A DNA stretch of 64,000 bases from JAWKOK01 sp963765875 (lineage in GTDB: Bacteria > Chloroflexota > Anaerolineae > Caldilineales > Caldilineaceae). The notes beneath the pieces were generated by a model. The model saw only the letters and a list, made by a program, of their open reading frames with translations, was not told the DNA's origin and did not search any database. Positions 1 through 10,319 of the stretch are shown here, piece after piece. The stretch lies in assembly GCA_963765875.1 (NCBI GenBank), contig CAVXYK010000006.1, forward strand, positions 558,001 to 622,000, written 5' to 3'. The position numbers and the translations under genes are program-made. Within the stretch, counting starts at the first letter, position 1. Every line of letters begins with the position of its first letter.

Positions 1-635
1 TGGTCGGGCGAGAGCATCAGGCTGGTCTGGCTGCCATAGTCGTTGCCGATTAGGACGGCATCGACTTTGCCTTTGGTTGCTTCGAAGAAGATGCGATTGG
101 CTTCGAGATAGAAGTTTACGATGCGCTCAGAGATGGCCTCGACCAGATTAGGTGAATCATAGAATTTCATGAAGGCAACCTGTAGGCCAAAGGCCGCACA
201 GACATCCTGAAAATGGGCGGACCAGAGCACGCCGAGCACGGCACGGTCGCCGGCCACAGCCTCGGCGGCTGCCAGGCAAGCGTCGGGGTCGATGTGCTCG
301 GCCGGATCCGGCCAGGGAAACTCATCGACGCAGGCCGGATCCGTCTTGTCCTCGAAGAAGCCCGGCGCGTTGAGCGTACGATGTTCCCGATCGATCTTGC
401 CTCGCTTGGCGAAATCAAGCGCCGCGTAGATAGCATCGGCCGTGGGCGAGTGATAGGGAAACTCAATGGGGACGATGTCGTCATCCAGAACTTCAGTCAA
501 CCCTGCCACCGAATCCACGCCAAAATGGTTGTACAGGCCAGGCAGTGCCTGGCTATCCGGAATGCCCATCCAGGTGCAGGGCCGGTCGACTGGTTGGCGC
601 TCAATCGTCGCTAGAAATCGCTCACGATGGTTCAT
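1..635 (-). CDS. Uroporphyrinogen decarboxylase (URO-D) family protein, 3' end outside window
   Basis: The gene starts at the ATG complementary to 633-635 and runs off the left edge, so only about 211 N-terminal residues are visible. The opening MNHRERFLATIERQPVDRP is typical of URO-D-superfamily proteins, which include true uroporphyrinogen decarboxylases and corrinoid methyltransferases of the MtaA/MtbA type. A GGTGAGG ribosome site lies just upstream. Many environmental Chloroflexota carry several such paralogs of unknown substrate, so a methyltransferase-like role is as likely as heme synthesis. The catalytic residues expected further along the chain cannot be checked here. No partner gene is visible on this side. 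Confidence 0.75.
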   Translation of the reverse strand, partial: MNHRERFLATIERQPVDRPCTWMGIPDSQALPGLYNHFGVDSVAGLTEVLDDDIVPIEFPYHSPTADAIYAALDFAKRGKIDREHRTLNAPGFFEDKTDPACVDEFPWPDPAEHIDPDACLAAAEAVAGDRAVLGVLWSAHFQDVCAAFGLQVAFMKFYDSPNLVEAISERIVNFYLEANRIFFEATKGKVDAVLIGNDYGSQTSLMLSPD

Positions 636-667
636 GGGTCCCTCACCTGTTTGTTTGCAGTGCGAGA

Positions 668-760
668 AGAGCTTGGGCACAGATGGCCACGGATAAAAAC
701 GTGATGATCACAGATGATTTCTGGGATCTTTTCTGTGCGGTAGGAGGCGTTCATCAACGG
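668..760. repeat. Degenerate half copy of fold-back repeat family B
   Basis: The stretch begins CACAGATGGCCACGGATAAA and continues through TCACAGATGATTTCTGGG to GGAGGCGTTC. The same ordered words occur in the intact family B element at 25422-25550. Only the left arm is present here and the right-hand terminal inverted repeat is missing. It lies between two minus-strand genes and has no coding sense. Confidence 0.55.
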
Positions 761-810
761 GAAGTCATCTTACCAACAGGTTCGCTGTTTAGCGAAATCG
801 GTCACTCCCG

Positions 811-2691
811 TCACTCATCGCCAAATCGATTATCGTAGGTACCTTCCATCAGCCAAGGCAGGCCCCAGCCGGCACGGTCAGCGGCGTTGTCGCTGGACGG
901 TCCAGGCGACGTCTCCAGGATCAGCGTGATCGCCTGCCCGCTGTAAGCGTCCAACGGCACAATAACCTGCTGCCAATCTCGGTGGGCCGGATCGGAGGGC
1001 GTGAAGTGCTGCGACCAGAGGGTGGTCGCCTCGCCCGGTGGATCACCCGCCTGAACCGACACGCTGAAGGTGACCCCGTCCCCGCCCCAATCCCATGCAT
1101 CGGGATCCAATGCAGGGCTGAGCCAGAGGAACGAGTTGCTCTTGGGCACATCCAGCGGCAGGAAGATGCGCGCCGGTGCATGGGCGAAGAGTGTCGGCCG
1201 TGCGTCGCCAGTCTGGGGCATGGTGAAGACGACGGGCGCGACTCGTTCACAGCCCCCCATCTCCATGCAGATGGGCAGAGTCGGGTCGATGGTCGCCTGC
1301 GGACACAAGGTCCATCAGGTCGACAAGTTGGTAGCGCTGATAGCTCTCGCGTTCCTCGGAAGTGGGACGGATCAGCGTCAGCCGGTGGTTGACGCCGACC
1401 CATGCGCCGGCCAGCACAGTCGCGAAGACCAGCGAGACCGTGATCAACGGCCCCATCCACTGATGCTTCCTATCTGGAATCGCCATCAACTCAAGCCAGG
1501 CGTAGACGCCCCAGAGCGTGATGCCGGGCCCGACGATGGCGTAGAGATCCCAGTCGCGCCAGCGAGGCAGATCGTTCTGAAAGCTGAAGTGGTAGAGCAG
1601 TAAGCCGGCAGACAGGGCAGTCAGGTAGAGCAGAACCCGATCTCCGCGCGTGCGCCGGTCGACCATCGCCCAGATGCCGGCCGCCAGCCAAAGTGGGAAT
1701 AGCGGAACCAGCAGCCAGAGATTGTTGATCGCCTGCCAAAGCTGCGCCGGGGCTATTGCCTGTTCAACCGTCCAAAACAGCTGGGAATCGCCGGCATAGC
1801 CATTGCCCAGCACTGGGCAGTGGTACGCCCAAGACCACGAGCAGCAGCACGGTCAACGCCGGCACAGCCATGCCGGTCAGCAACAGCATGCCGAGTCTGA
1901 TGTTTCCATCGACGCCGGTCGAGGAGCAAAAACATTGCGGGCAATGTGAACACGGCTTGCGGATGCAGGCTGACTGCCGCCCCGCCGGCCAAGCCCACGG
2001 GCCAGAGCGGGCTGTCTCCACGCAGGTAGCCGGCGGCCAAAGTGGTCGACAGAAAGCAAACGGCCGTTACCATGCTATAGTTTTCGATGTGCCCAAACCA
2101 GAGCTGACTACTGCCTGTGGCCAGCAGAGCAATAACGATCAACAGGGCATTCCATGGCGTTCTGCCCAGCAGCCGCCCAACGTAGAGGACGGACCATAGG
2201 TAAAGCGACCCGGCAAGGATACTGAGTAGCGCTATGGCCACTTCGGGCGGCTGGCCGAGCGTTGATGCAATATCTGCAGCCGTATGGGCCAGCAAGCTAT
2301 CGAGCGGTTCTTTCCAGACATAGGGATCATTGCGCAGGCTCGTGGTGGCCAACAACTTCAGCTTGAGCAATGCGTCGCCATGATAGGTGCGTTCTCGCAG
2401 CAGCCAGAAGAAGAGGCCGCCGGCGACTACAACGGGCCAGATCGGCGCAGAAGCCAGTCGTGGCGACCACTGGCTCTCCAAGCTCTTGGGAGAAACCACG
2501 GCTACGATCGCAGATAGAACGATCAATGCCGCCAGCGCCAAGCGCAACAGAAGCGGCACGAAACTCAGAAAACTGAACGCCCAGAGACGACCGCCCGAAA
2601 TGCCCCAGCCACCCCCCAATACCACGAAACCAGCCAACAACAGGGCCAGTATCCCGAGTAGAAGAGTGGATGGTTTAGCCCGTGCAATCAT
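811..2691 (-). CDS. Large polytopic membrane protein, glycosyltransferase (GT-C)-like, reading frame broken three times
   Basis: Three frames must be joined to read this gene: about 2691-1905, 1905-1820, 1820-1300, then back to a further frame to 811. The start at 2691 has a GAGG site 5 bases upstream. The N-terminal two thirds are hydrophobic, with at least eight probable membrane spans (for example SILAGSLYLWSVLYVGRLLG), and include WFGHIENYS and a histidine-containing loop. The C-terminal 170 residues look like a soluble jelly-roll or lectin-like module (VTFSVSVQAGD, HRDWQQVIVPL). This layout matches polytopic GT-C-type enzymes or flippase-like proteins of glycan assembly, and two further GT-C genes follow. 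The breaks look like single-base indels, since coding continues on both sides. The exact family was not identified. Confidence 0.6.
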
Positions 2692-2973
2692 ACGTCCTCA
2701 CATCATTTGGGTCTTGGGCAGCGGCTGCGTTAGAGTGTACAGGGTGTCGATAGCTTCGACAGAGCATGTTACACCAATTCGAGCACAGAACCTACTAACC
2801 TGAAGGTGTTTCAAGATCACGAAATGACATACGACCTGTCAGGATATCAGGAGGTCGCGATGGTATCCCGACTGGCCAAGCGAGGCTAGGCTCCAGCGGA
2901 CGGAATGGCAGTCCGCACGACAGAGCTCATGATTTCGCGATGCCTTCAGTATAGATCTGTTTGACCGGACGAT

Positions 2974-5093
2974 ATGGCATTCAAGCAAACTCAGTGCATT
3001 GAAGAAGATAGCCAGGCTGAACATCTGTCGGGGGACAGCCGCCAACGGGAAGACTTTCGTCTGCTCTTGGCGCTCTTCATCTTCTTTCGCTTGGGCGCGG
3101 TACTCTTTTTTCGGCCCGGCGGCTATATTCGTGACTACACCGATCTAATCATCTATCAACAACGAGCCAGTTGGCAGGAATACGGCTTGCTGCCCTTCCG
3201 AGACTACTGGTCCGAATACCCGCCCATCTTCCCTTGGCTGAGCGTGCTGATCGATCGGTTTGCCTCGCAGTTTCCAGCCTGGGAGGATGAACGTCTCTGG
3301 TTTGCCGCCATCTTCGGCATCATTCTAGTGGCGGCAGAGACTGTCACATTCATCTGCATCTACCGGCTGGCTCGACGAACCCAGCCCGGATTCGCGCTCC
3401 GTGTCGCCTGGATGTATGCAGCCCTCTTTCTGCCGGTCTACCTTCTTGGCGGCTGGTTTGACGGCCTGGCCGTCATGAGCATCTTCCTGGCAATGGCCCT
3501 GCTGCTGCATCATCGGACACTGGCAAATTCACTATTCTTCGGCTTCCTCATCGGCGTGGGCGGTCTGATCAAGATTGTGCCGCTGGCTACGTTGGGTGTG
3601 ACACCGCTGGCCTATGCCCGCTGGCGTGAGCGAATTGCTGCGATCGCGATGGCCGTCGCCACGTTCGCAGGCGGCTATGCGCTGATGGCGGCCATTGGCC
3701 CTGAGATGACCAGCGCCTCGATCCGCTCGCTGCTCGAACGCTCGGGATGGAGCACGGTCTACGCTCTGATTAGCGGCTTCGACCGACTCGGCAAGGTGGT
3801 GGGCGACCCCTTCGATGCCTCCATTAGCGTCGCGCTCTACGAGCCTCGCATTCCCCATCTCTGGGTGCTTGCCCTCTTCGGTGCGGTTGGGTTCGGTCTG
3901 CTTGTGGTCCAGTGGCGACGCCAGAAGCCGCCACAATCGATGGACGCAATTGGTCCAGTTTGTCGGTCTAACCTACGCGATTCTGCTGCTGGCCTATCCA
4001 GCCTGGAACCCCCAATATGCGCTCTATCTGCTGCCCTTCATCATCCTCATCCTGCCCGAATGGACGCGGTCTATTCTATGCACTCTCGATCAGTGCCATT
4101 GTCCTCTGGGAACACCCGATTCACTTCAACATGGTTGATGCCGGCTATTCGCCGCAGCTCAAATTGCTGATCGATGCAGACTACCGACAGATGCTACAGC
4201 CGATCGTACTGACACGAACGATGGTCCTGCTGGCGGTTGCCATCAATTTTGGCATGGAACTCTTGAACGTGCGCAGCCGCACGCGCCTGGTGCCGGTGGC
4301 ATTGACTGGCACCGCGCTGCTCATTGCGCTGATGACGCTGCCGCGCTATGCACAGACCTACGAAGCAGCCAGGTTGGCAAGCAGCGATGTTCGGCCGCTA
4401 GCATATTATGTCAACAGCTTGCCCGATGACACAGTGGTTGTCTCTCAACGCGCAGAGCTGAGCCGCGAGCTACGCCCCTTCTTACGGAATGATCGACAGA
4501 TCGTCTCGGTGGGCGGACGACCCGGCAGGCTGGACCAATTGACCGGCCGCTTTGCGACACAGCCCTTCGTCTACATCCAGACGGCGGAAGATGATCCGGC
4601 GCTCCTGGCCTATCTCGATGAAAACAACGTCTGCCTTGAACGCTTTCGATTCCAGGTCCAGGGGATCTGGTTCTGCAACGGGCAAGCGCCGCCGCCTGTT
4701 GCAGACTTCGCTGACCAGCTCTCACTGGAGACCGTCGGTCTGCCGGATCGTCTAGATGATGACAATCGATTTACACTCTTCTGGAAAACGCAGGACGGCA
4801 TCGAAGGCGATTACACTGTCTTTCTGCACGTCGTCGACGCCGACGGCAATCTCGTCGGCCAGTGGGATCAGCCGCCAGGCGGACTCGACGCACCAACCAG
4901 CAGTTGGAGCCCGCAAACAATCTACTTCGATGACTATCGTGTCCCTATCGAAGCAGACGGAACACCACCCTTTCGACTGAGGGTCGGACTCTACGATGCC
5001 CAGACCGGGGAACGACTTTCAGTCTCTGAAAGCTCCGTTCCCAACGGAGGCGATTACCTGGAACTCAAGACGTATTCAGACGTCGTCCAATGA
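2974..5093 (+). CDS. GT87/DUF2029-type membrane glycosyltransferase with C-terminal soluble domain, two frameshifts
   Basis: Residues 1-320 come from the first frame. The frame changes near 3940 and again near 4075, after which coding is continuous to 5093. The early loop RDYTDLIIY followed by YWSEYPPIFPWL is typical of GT87-like mannosyltransferases, which use polyprenyl-phosphate sugars on the outer face of the membrane. About ten hydrophobic spans follow (for example AWNPQYALYLLPFIILILPE). The C-terminal 250 residues are hydrophilic and include TVFLHVVDADGN and FRLRVGLYDAQTGERL. That beta-rich module recurs on other Chloroflexota GT-C proteins, including the next gene. The ribosome site is weak, so the start could lie slightly downstream. 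The substrate is unknown. Confidence 0.65.
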
Positions 5094-5197
5094 GACAAGC
5101 GGCTGCGTGGGTCACGTTTGATGCCGGATCGACCAAACCTTTGGCCGGTCCAAGAAATTGAATCCGTTAAGCGTCCCCGGCGCCTTCTTGTAACGAC

Positions 5198-7539
5198 TTG
5201 GATACTTCTACCCAAAGCCAGATGTCAATGAATAATAGGAAACGCCAACAGACAATCGACCGGCCAACAGAAGCCTGGCCCTTGAAGTGGTGGGAATGGC
5301 TATTGTTGCTGGCCGGCCTGGCCACGTTCTTCCTCCAGGTCTATCTGTCTGCACCTCAGAAGTCCGCCATCTTCGATGAGCAGTATCATCTCACCGCCGG
5401 CTTCTCCTATCTGCGCACCGGCGATTTTCGACTGGCGACCAACCATCCCCCGCTGATGGGCATGATCGCCGGGCTGCCGCTGCTGGCCGATAAAGAGATC
5501 GCCCTACCGACAGAGACCGAAGCCTGGGAAACAGGAGACCGCTTCCGCTTCTCCGATCTCTTCCTCTGGGAGAGCAACGACAATGCCAGTGACCTTCTGA
5601 GCCGGGCGCGTATCCCTATCATGCTCGTGGGTCTGCTGCTGCTACTGGCAATCTTTGCCATGTCGAGACAGTTTTTCGGGCCGGCCGCGGGCTGGACCGT
5701 CTTTGTCCTGGCCGTTTTCGATCCGAACCTGCTCGCCCACTCCCGCTTCATCACGACCGATCTCGGTCTGACCTGCTTTCTGTTCATCGCAATCTGGCAG
5801 CTGTGGCGCTGGCTGGATCGAGGAAAATGGTACAGCCTTTTACTGTCCGGCGTCTTTGTGGGGCTGGCCATGACGGCCAAATATACGGCGCTGCTCTTCT
5901 GGCCGACAGCGCTGCTAATTATCCTGCTGTACCCCCTCGACACCGGTCCAACTGAAGGGTCCGGCACGATGAGAAAACTTGGTCACCGCCTTCTCGGTCT
6001 CGTGGGGATCGGGGTTGCCGCACTGGTTGTGGTTTGGGCGGTCTACAGCTTCGATTTTGGCAGTGCAGACCTGCCGCTGAAGCTTCCGCTCCCCGCGCCC
6101 TTCTACTGGCAGAACCTCTACGGCACCTACTTCCGCATTGTCGGGCTGGTCGGGGCGCGCCTGGACTTTTTCATGGGCGAGGCATCGGCTACGGGTTGGC
6201 CCGCCTATTTCCCGGTGGCGTTGGGCGTCAAGACGCCTCTCCCGACCCTGCTATTGTCGTTCAGTGGGCTTGCCCTTTTGCTCATCCACGGCCAATGGCG
6301 TCGACAGGTTTTGTTCTGGGCGCTGCCGCTGATCTTCTTGGTGCTCGGGCTGAGCGGCATCTTGACCATCGGCTATCGTCACATGTTGCCGGCGATTCCG
6401 TTTGTGCTACTCTGGGCAGGAAATGCATTCACATGGGCGCTAAGGCTGAGCGGACGAAAACGAACTGTTGGGCTTGCGGCGCAAGCGTTGCTGGTGCTCT
6501 GGCTGGCCGTTAGCACGCTGCGCTTCTTTCCCCATTACGAGAGCTTCTTCAACGAACTCGCCGGCCACTGGACCAACTGGAGCAACATCCTGGTCGACTC
6601 AAATCTGGACTGGGGCCAAGATCTGCCAGCACTGCGCCAGGTGATGGATGAACAGGGCATCGAACGCGTGAACCTCGCCTACTTCGGCAAGGCCGTCCCC
6701 GAGCACTACGGCGTCTCCTACTCGCCGCTGCCCAGCTACCTGCGCTTCGTCGAGGGCATCGAGTTGAGCGCCTACAACCCCCACTCGCCCGAGCCGGATG
6801 GTACGCCATCAGCGCCACCAGCCTGCGCCTCGGTCTGATGCAGCCGGAGAGCGTCGATCTCTATACCTTCTTCCGGGACCTGGAGCCGGATGCAAAGGCC
6901 GGCTACTCCATCTATCTCTATAACGTGGAGTACCCTGATAATGTGAGCGTGGGGCGCGGTCAGATCATTGGCCAGGACGTGGCATCCATTCCGGCTGAAG
7001 CGATGGAGATTGATGAAGGCCATCGAGCGATGATAAAGTGGACGCGCTCGCCGGAGACGACCGTCTATCCACTGCGTGAAGGTTTTGCGCCGCCGACCGA
7101 TGGATCATTTCATGTCGTCGATGCGAATTTCGATGGGGTCTTCCGACTGATCGGCTACAGTTTGGCGTCTGCCGAGCCGGTGGCCGAGGTGACCATGGAG
7201 ATCACACTCTTTTGGGAGGTCGGAGAGAAACCGATGCCGATGCCCGCCCCCACCCGCGGACGCCCGCTCTCGACCTTCGTTCACCTCGTCAACGCCGACA
7301 CGACCGACAAAGCAGCCCAATTTGACGGCTGGGAGACGGCCATGCGCGGGCTCGAATCGGGGGATATCATTGCTCAGAAGATACTGCTGCCCCTGACCGA
7401 CATTCAGGACGGCGACTATGACGTGCTGGTCGGCCTCTACTCGCCCCAGGACTGGACGCGCTTGCCCGTGACCACAGACGAAGGTCTCTCTGACCATTTC
7501 AAGTTGGATGGTTGGACCCTGGAAACCAGTCAGAATTGA
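5198..7539 (+). CDS. GT39/PMT-like membrane glycosyltransferase, one frameshift near 6790
   Basis: The N-terminal loop reads FDEQYHLTAGFSYLRTGDFR and then NHPPLMG. The acidic residue and the NHPPL motif are typical of the first periplasmic loop of GT39 (ArnT/protein mannosyltransferase-like) enzymes. Around ten membrane segments follow up to about residue 440. A conserved NILVDSNLDWGQDLPAL segment is also common in this family. At about 6790 the frame must change by one base: the continuing frame reads GWYAISATSLRLGLM and leads without interruption into 6838-7539, whose C-terminal domain (FVHLVNADTTDKAAQFDGW, DYDVLVGLYSPQDW) resembles the tail of the preceding gene. Alternative ATG starts exist at 5222 and 5228. 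It lies just downstream of the GT87-like gene and probably acts in the same surface glycan or glycolipid pathway. Confidence 0.7.
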
Positions 7540-7559
7540 GTCTGCGGCAACGTTGGAAA

Positions 7560-7804
7560 TTTGCCACAGATAGCCACAGATAAGGAACTGATTTCCACAG
7601 ATGCGCTCATTGCACAAGGGATATCTGTGCCCCATCCCATTTCCATCTGTGTCAATCTGTGACTCTACTGCAAAAACATAGATCAGCCGAAGATGAGTGC
7701 AAATAAACCCAGATGGAAAGAGCTTTTCCTCTGTAAACTCTGTGTTTCCTCCGTGTCTCCGTGGTGAAATGAACACTTTTTGCAGCAGAGTCATCTGTGA
7801 CAAA
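7560..7804. repeat. Fold-back repeat family B element, interrupted by a family A element
   Basis: The left end TTTGCCACAGATAGCCACAG and the right end CTGTGTCAATCTGTGACAAA are inverted repeats of each other with few mismatches. Between them, at 7661-7792, sits a complete family A element flanked by the direct repeat ATCTGT at 7655-7660 and 7793-7798. Removing the insert and one ATCTGT restores a continuous family B right arm. The element fills the gap between two genes and has no ORF. Confidence 0.75.
7661..7792 (-). mobile_element. MITE-like family A element, copy 1 (nested in family B)
   Basis: This 132-bp element starts GACTCTACTGCAAAAA and ends TTTTTGCAGCAGAGTC, a 16-base terminal inverted repeat with one mismatch. 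The flanking direct repeat is ATCTGT, 6 of 6. The interior carries the recurring words CCGTGTCTCCGTGGTGAA and CAGATGGAAAGAGC found in the other copies. It has no ORF and is therefore non-autonomous. No transposase that could mobilise it is present in the window. Confidence 0.75.
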
Positions 7805-7833
7805 GAGGCTTCTCCATTGAACTCACAACACGA

Positions 7834-9058
7834 TCACCGAGCCTGTCGAAGCTCCTCCAGGATCTGCCAGCAGACCAGCTGCATGCGCGGCATGTGGAAC
7901 GGTCCCTTCCACAGATTGCCCTTGAGCGAGACGGAAAGCCGCCCGTCTCGATGCAAGTAGCCGAACCACTCGCCGTATTCGGGATCAGGAAAGTGAGCGT
8001 AGGTCCACTCGTGAATCATCTGGTGCCGGCGTGCGTACTGCTCATCGCCGGTCATCTGATAGGCAAGCAACGTTGCGATGATCGCCTCATTCTGGGGCCA
8101 CCAGAACTTCATGTCGTGCCAATATTCCTGCACCGGCAATCCCTTGACATCACGGAAGTATAAGATCCCGCCATACTCCTCGTCCCAGCCCTGGGCCCAA
8201 CTCCAGTCGAGAATCGTCTTGCCAACCTCCAGCAACCGCTGATCGTTGTTGCGGTGCTTGGCTTCCATCATGATGAACCAGGCAGCCTCAATGGCATGTC
8301 CTGGCGTGATCATGCGACCGTCAAAGTGATCGATGAATTGTCCCTCAGGGCCGACGGTCTCCATCACCGCTTTGAAGTCCGCATTCATGAAGTCTCGTTC
8401 GATCTCAGCGATACTGCGGTCGATCCAGTCGTTGTAGACCGCCGGATCATCGACAGCGTCTCGAAGGATCTGGGCCGTGACGATCATGATCATAGGAATT
8501 CCCAGCCCTTTGGCGGGCCGCGTGTCCGTATACTTGGGCGGAAGCAGGCCTGGCGTGGTCAAGTAACGGGCAACTGAGATCGAAGAGATCGATGGCTTCC
8601 TGGAGCGCCTGTTCATCATCGGCCGCCTTTGCATAGGCGGCCAGCGCAATCGCGCCAAAGGTCTCGGTGAAGAGATAGCGACGCTTGCGGATCGGTCGTC
8701 CATCGCGTGTGACCTGAAAGAACATACGGCCGTCGACATCAAAGCCATACTTGCGGATGAATTCGATGCCATGCTTGGCCAGCGCCAGCCACTCTTCACG
8801 CGGTTCGACTTCGTTGTAGAGCGTGGCCAGCAGCCAGGTGAACCGTCCATGCTGCCACATGCCCTTATCGGTATCGATCACAGCGCCGTCTCGATCAAGC
8901 GAGAACAAGAAGCCCCCTTGTTCACGGTCGATGGCATGATTGATCCAAAACGGCAGCGTATCCTTCAGCAATCCATCACGATAGATGCAGAGCAGCTCAT
9001 CGATCCCAGCATGAGACTGTAGCAAAACCGGGCTGCGTGGATGGTTGTACTTGTTCAT
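7834..9058 (-). CDS. N-acylglucosamine 2-epimerase (AGE) family protein, one frameshift near 8570
   Basis: The start at 9058 (MNKYNHPRSP) has a GAGGGG site 6 bases upstream and is preferred over the upstream in-frame ATG at 9100. The N-terminal frame carries LPFWINHAIDREQGGF and KGMWQHGRFTWLLATLYN. The C-terminal frame carries ITPGHAIEAAWFIMMEA, EYWHDMKFWWPQNEAI and PDPEYGEWFGYLHRDG. These are standard AGE alpha/alpha-barrel motifs, including the histidines that line the active site. The family isomerises N-acylglucosamine/mannosamine or free mannose/cellobiose-type sugars, and the substrate cannot be told from sequence. The two halves are joined by a one-base frame change near 8570 with no loss of coding, so a consensus error is likely. 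Total length is about 405 residues, normal for the family. Confidence 0.85.
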
Positions 9059-9229
9059 TGAATTCCCCTCTTTTCTGCCTGACTCCCGGACACTCGGCAA
9101 TTCATACTTGTCGCACTGCTATGTTCCAACAGTGTAAAAGAAAAGAGTAGCTCAACACAACTGATGGCCAAATCCATCCATCCCGCTGTTCCGATCGACC
9201 ATTGCTGGACAAAAACCCTGATATCCTGT

Positions 9230-9258
9230 TTGACATGAACGAGAGGGTTGCCTATAAT
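9230..9258 (+). promoter_or_regulatory. Perfect-consensus sigma70-type promoter of the fasciclin gene
   Basis: TTGACA at 9230-9235 and TATAAT at 9253-9258 are separated by exactly 17 bases. Both hexamers match the housekeeping consensus 6 of 6. It points at the fasciclin gene that starts at 9364 and would leave a leader of roughly 100 nt. Confidence 0.75.
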
Positions 9259-9363
9259 CCATTCTGTTATGTGGTCGTCTCGATGACCTCAGCGTTGCTG
9301 CAAAATCGCCACAAAACCCGTCCCTACTTTACCACGCTGTCAAATCCATCCGGAGGAACTACC

Positions 9364-10159
9364 ATGAATCGAATTTTTATTAGAGCAGTCGCGTTAGTTG
9401 CCGTAGTGGCTTTTCTACTAACGGGCGCAATCTTGGTTCAGGCCGCACCGCTAAACCAAGATGAAGCCACTGTCTTGGAAGTGATTCAGAATAACGAGGA
9501 TCTTTCCACACTTGTCGCGGCAATCGAAGCCGCCGGGCTTGGTGAAACACTGGCGGGCGAAGGTCCGTTCACGGTCTTTGCACCGAATAACGCAGCCTTC
9601 GAGGCCATTCCAGCCGAAGACCTGGAAGCCTTGTTAGCAGATCCAGCGACCTTGACCGATATCTTGCTTCTCCATGTCGTTGGTGGTGAATTGATGGCTG
9701 CCGATCTTGGCGGTGAAGCCCCTGTCAGCCGCGCTCGGTGACATCTTGGAAGTCGTTGTCGATGGTGAAAGCGTGACGATCAACGGCGCCTCGGTTGTCG
9801 CGGCCGACATTGCGGCATCCAATGGTGTTGTGCATGTAATTGACAGCGTTCTGCAGGTTGAGGCAAGTGAAGAAGCTTCCAGTGATGAGGCAGGGTCGGA
9901 TGAAGCAGCCGCTGAGGGAGATGAAGCTGCCGACGAAGAGGCAGCCCCCGAAGAGGAAGGTGCTGACGAAGCCACCGAAGAGGGCGATGATGCAGCCGAT
10001 GAAGAAGCCGATCCCGCCCAAGATGCTGCCCCTTCCCAAATGGATCAGGCCGACGAGGGTGAAGATGAGGCCAATGTTGCCGAGCGATCCGGCCGTCCCC
10101 GCAGCCAGTACAAGAAGGTTTGGCAGGGCATCAACAAGCCACGGACGTTGTGTAACTAG
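9364..10159 (+). CDS. Secreted fasciclin (FAS1) domain protein with acidic low-complexity tail, one frameshift
   Basis: The start at 9364 follows a GGAGGAA site and gives a classic signal peptide (MNRIFIRAVALVAVVAFLLT, cleavage near VQA-AP). The FAS1 core is complete: FTVFAPNNAAF, LTDILLLHVVGGELMAADL, then after a one-base frame change near 9712 GDILEVVVDGESVTINGA and GVVHVIDSVL. The protein then enters a tail of about 70 residues composed almost entirely of E, A and D, ending in a short basic segment. FAS1 domains mediate adhesion at the cell surface or in the matrix. The acidic tail may bind cations or act as a spacer. The true C-terminus is uncertain because another frame could take over near 10070. 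Transcription is probably strong, given the consensus promoter upstream. Confidence 0.8.
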
Positions 10160-10249
10160 GAAACCCTATCAGGTCGGTTCGCTCGTCCGGCTTCAAGTCG
10201 GACCTACCGATTCCATAGCCGCCTGACGGCAGTATGCCGACATAGAAAC

Positions 10250-10294
10250 AAAAATCCGTGCCTCGTTGTCCTGGACGACGGGGCACGGATTTTT
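10250..10294. terminator. Bidirectional intrinsic terminator
   Basis: AAAAATCCGTGCC at 10250-10262 pairs perfectly with GGCACGGATTTTT at 10282-10294. The inner bases extend the stem with one mismatch. A/T runs flank both sides, so it can serve both the fasciclin gene (plus strand) and the convergent SMP-30 gene (minus strand). Confidence 0.85.
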
Positions 10295-10319
10295 CCTGCG
10301 CAGTGACCATGCGGATTCG

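Noticed and set aside
7540..7830. Repeated CACAGATG words as a CRISPR array
   Set aside because: Word spacing is irregular and the words are arranged as inverted arms, not direct repeats with unique spacers. No cas gene is nearby.
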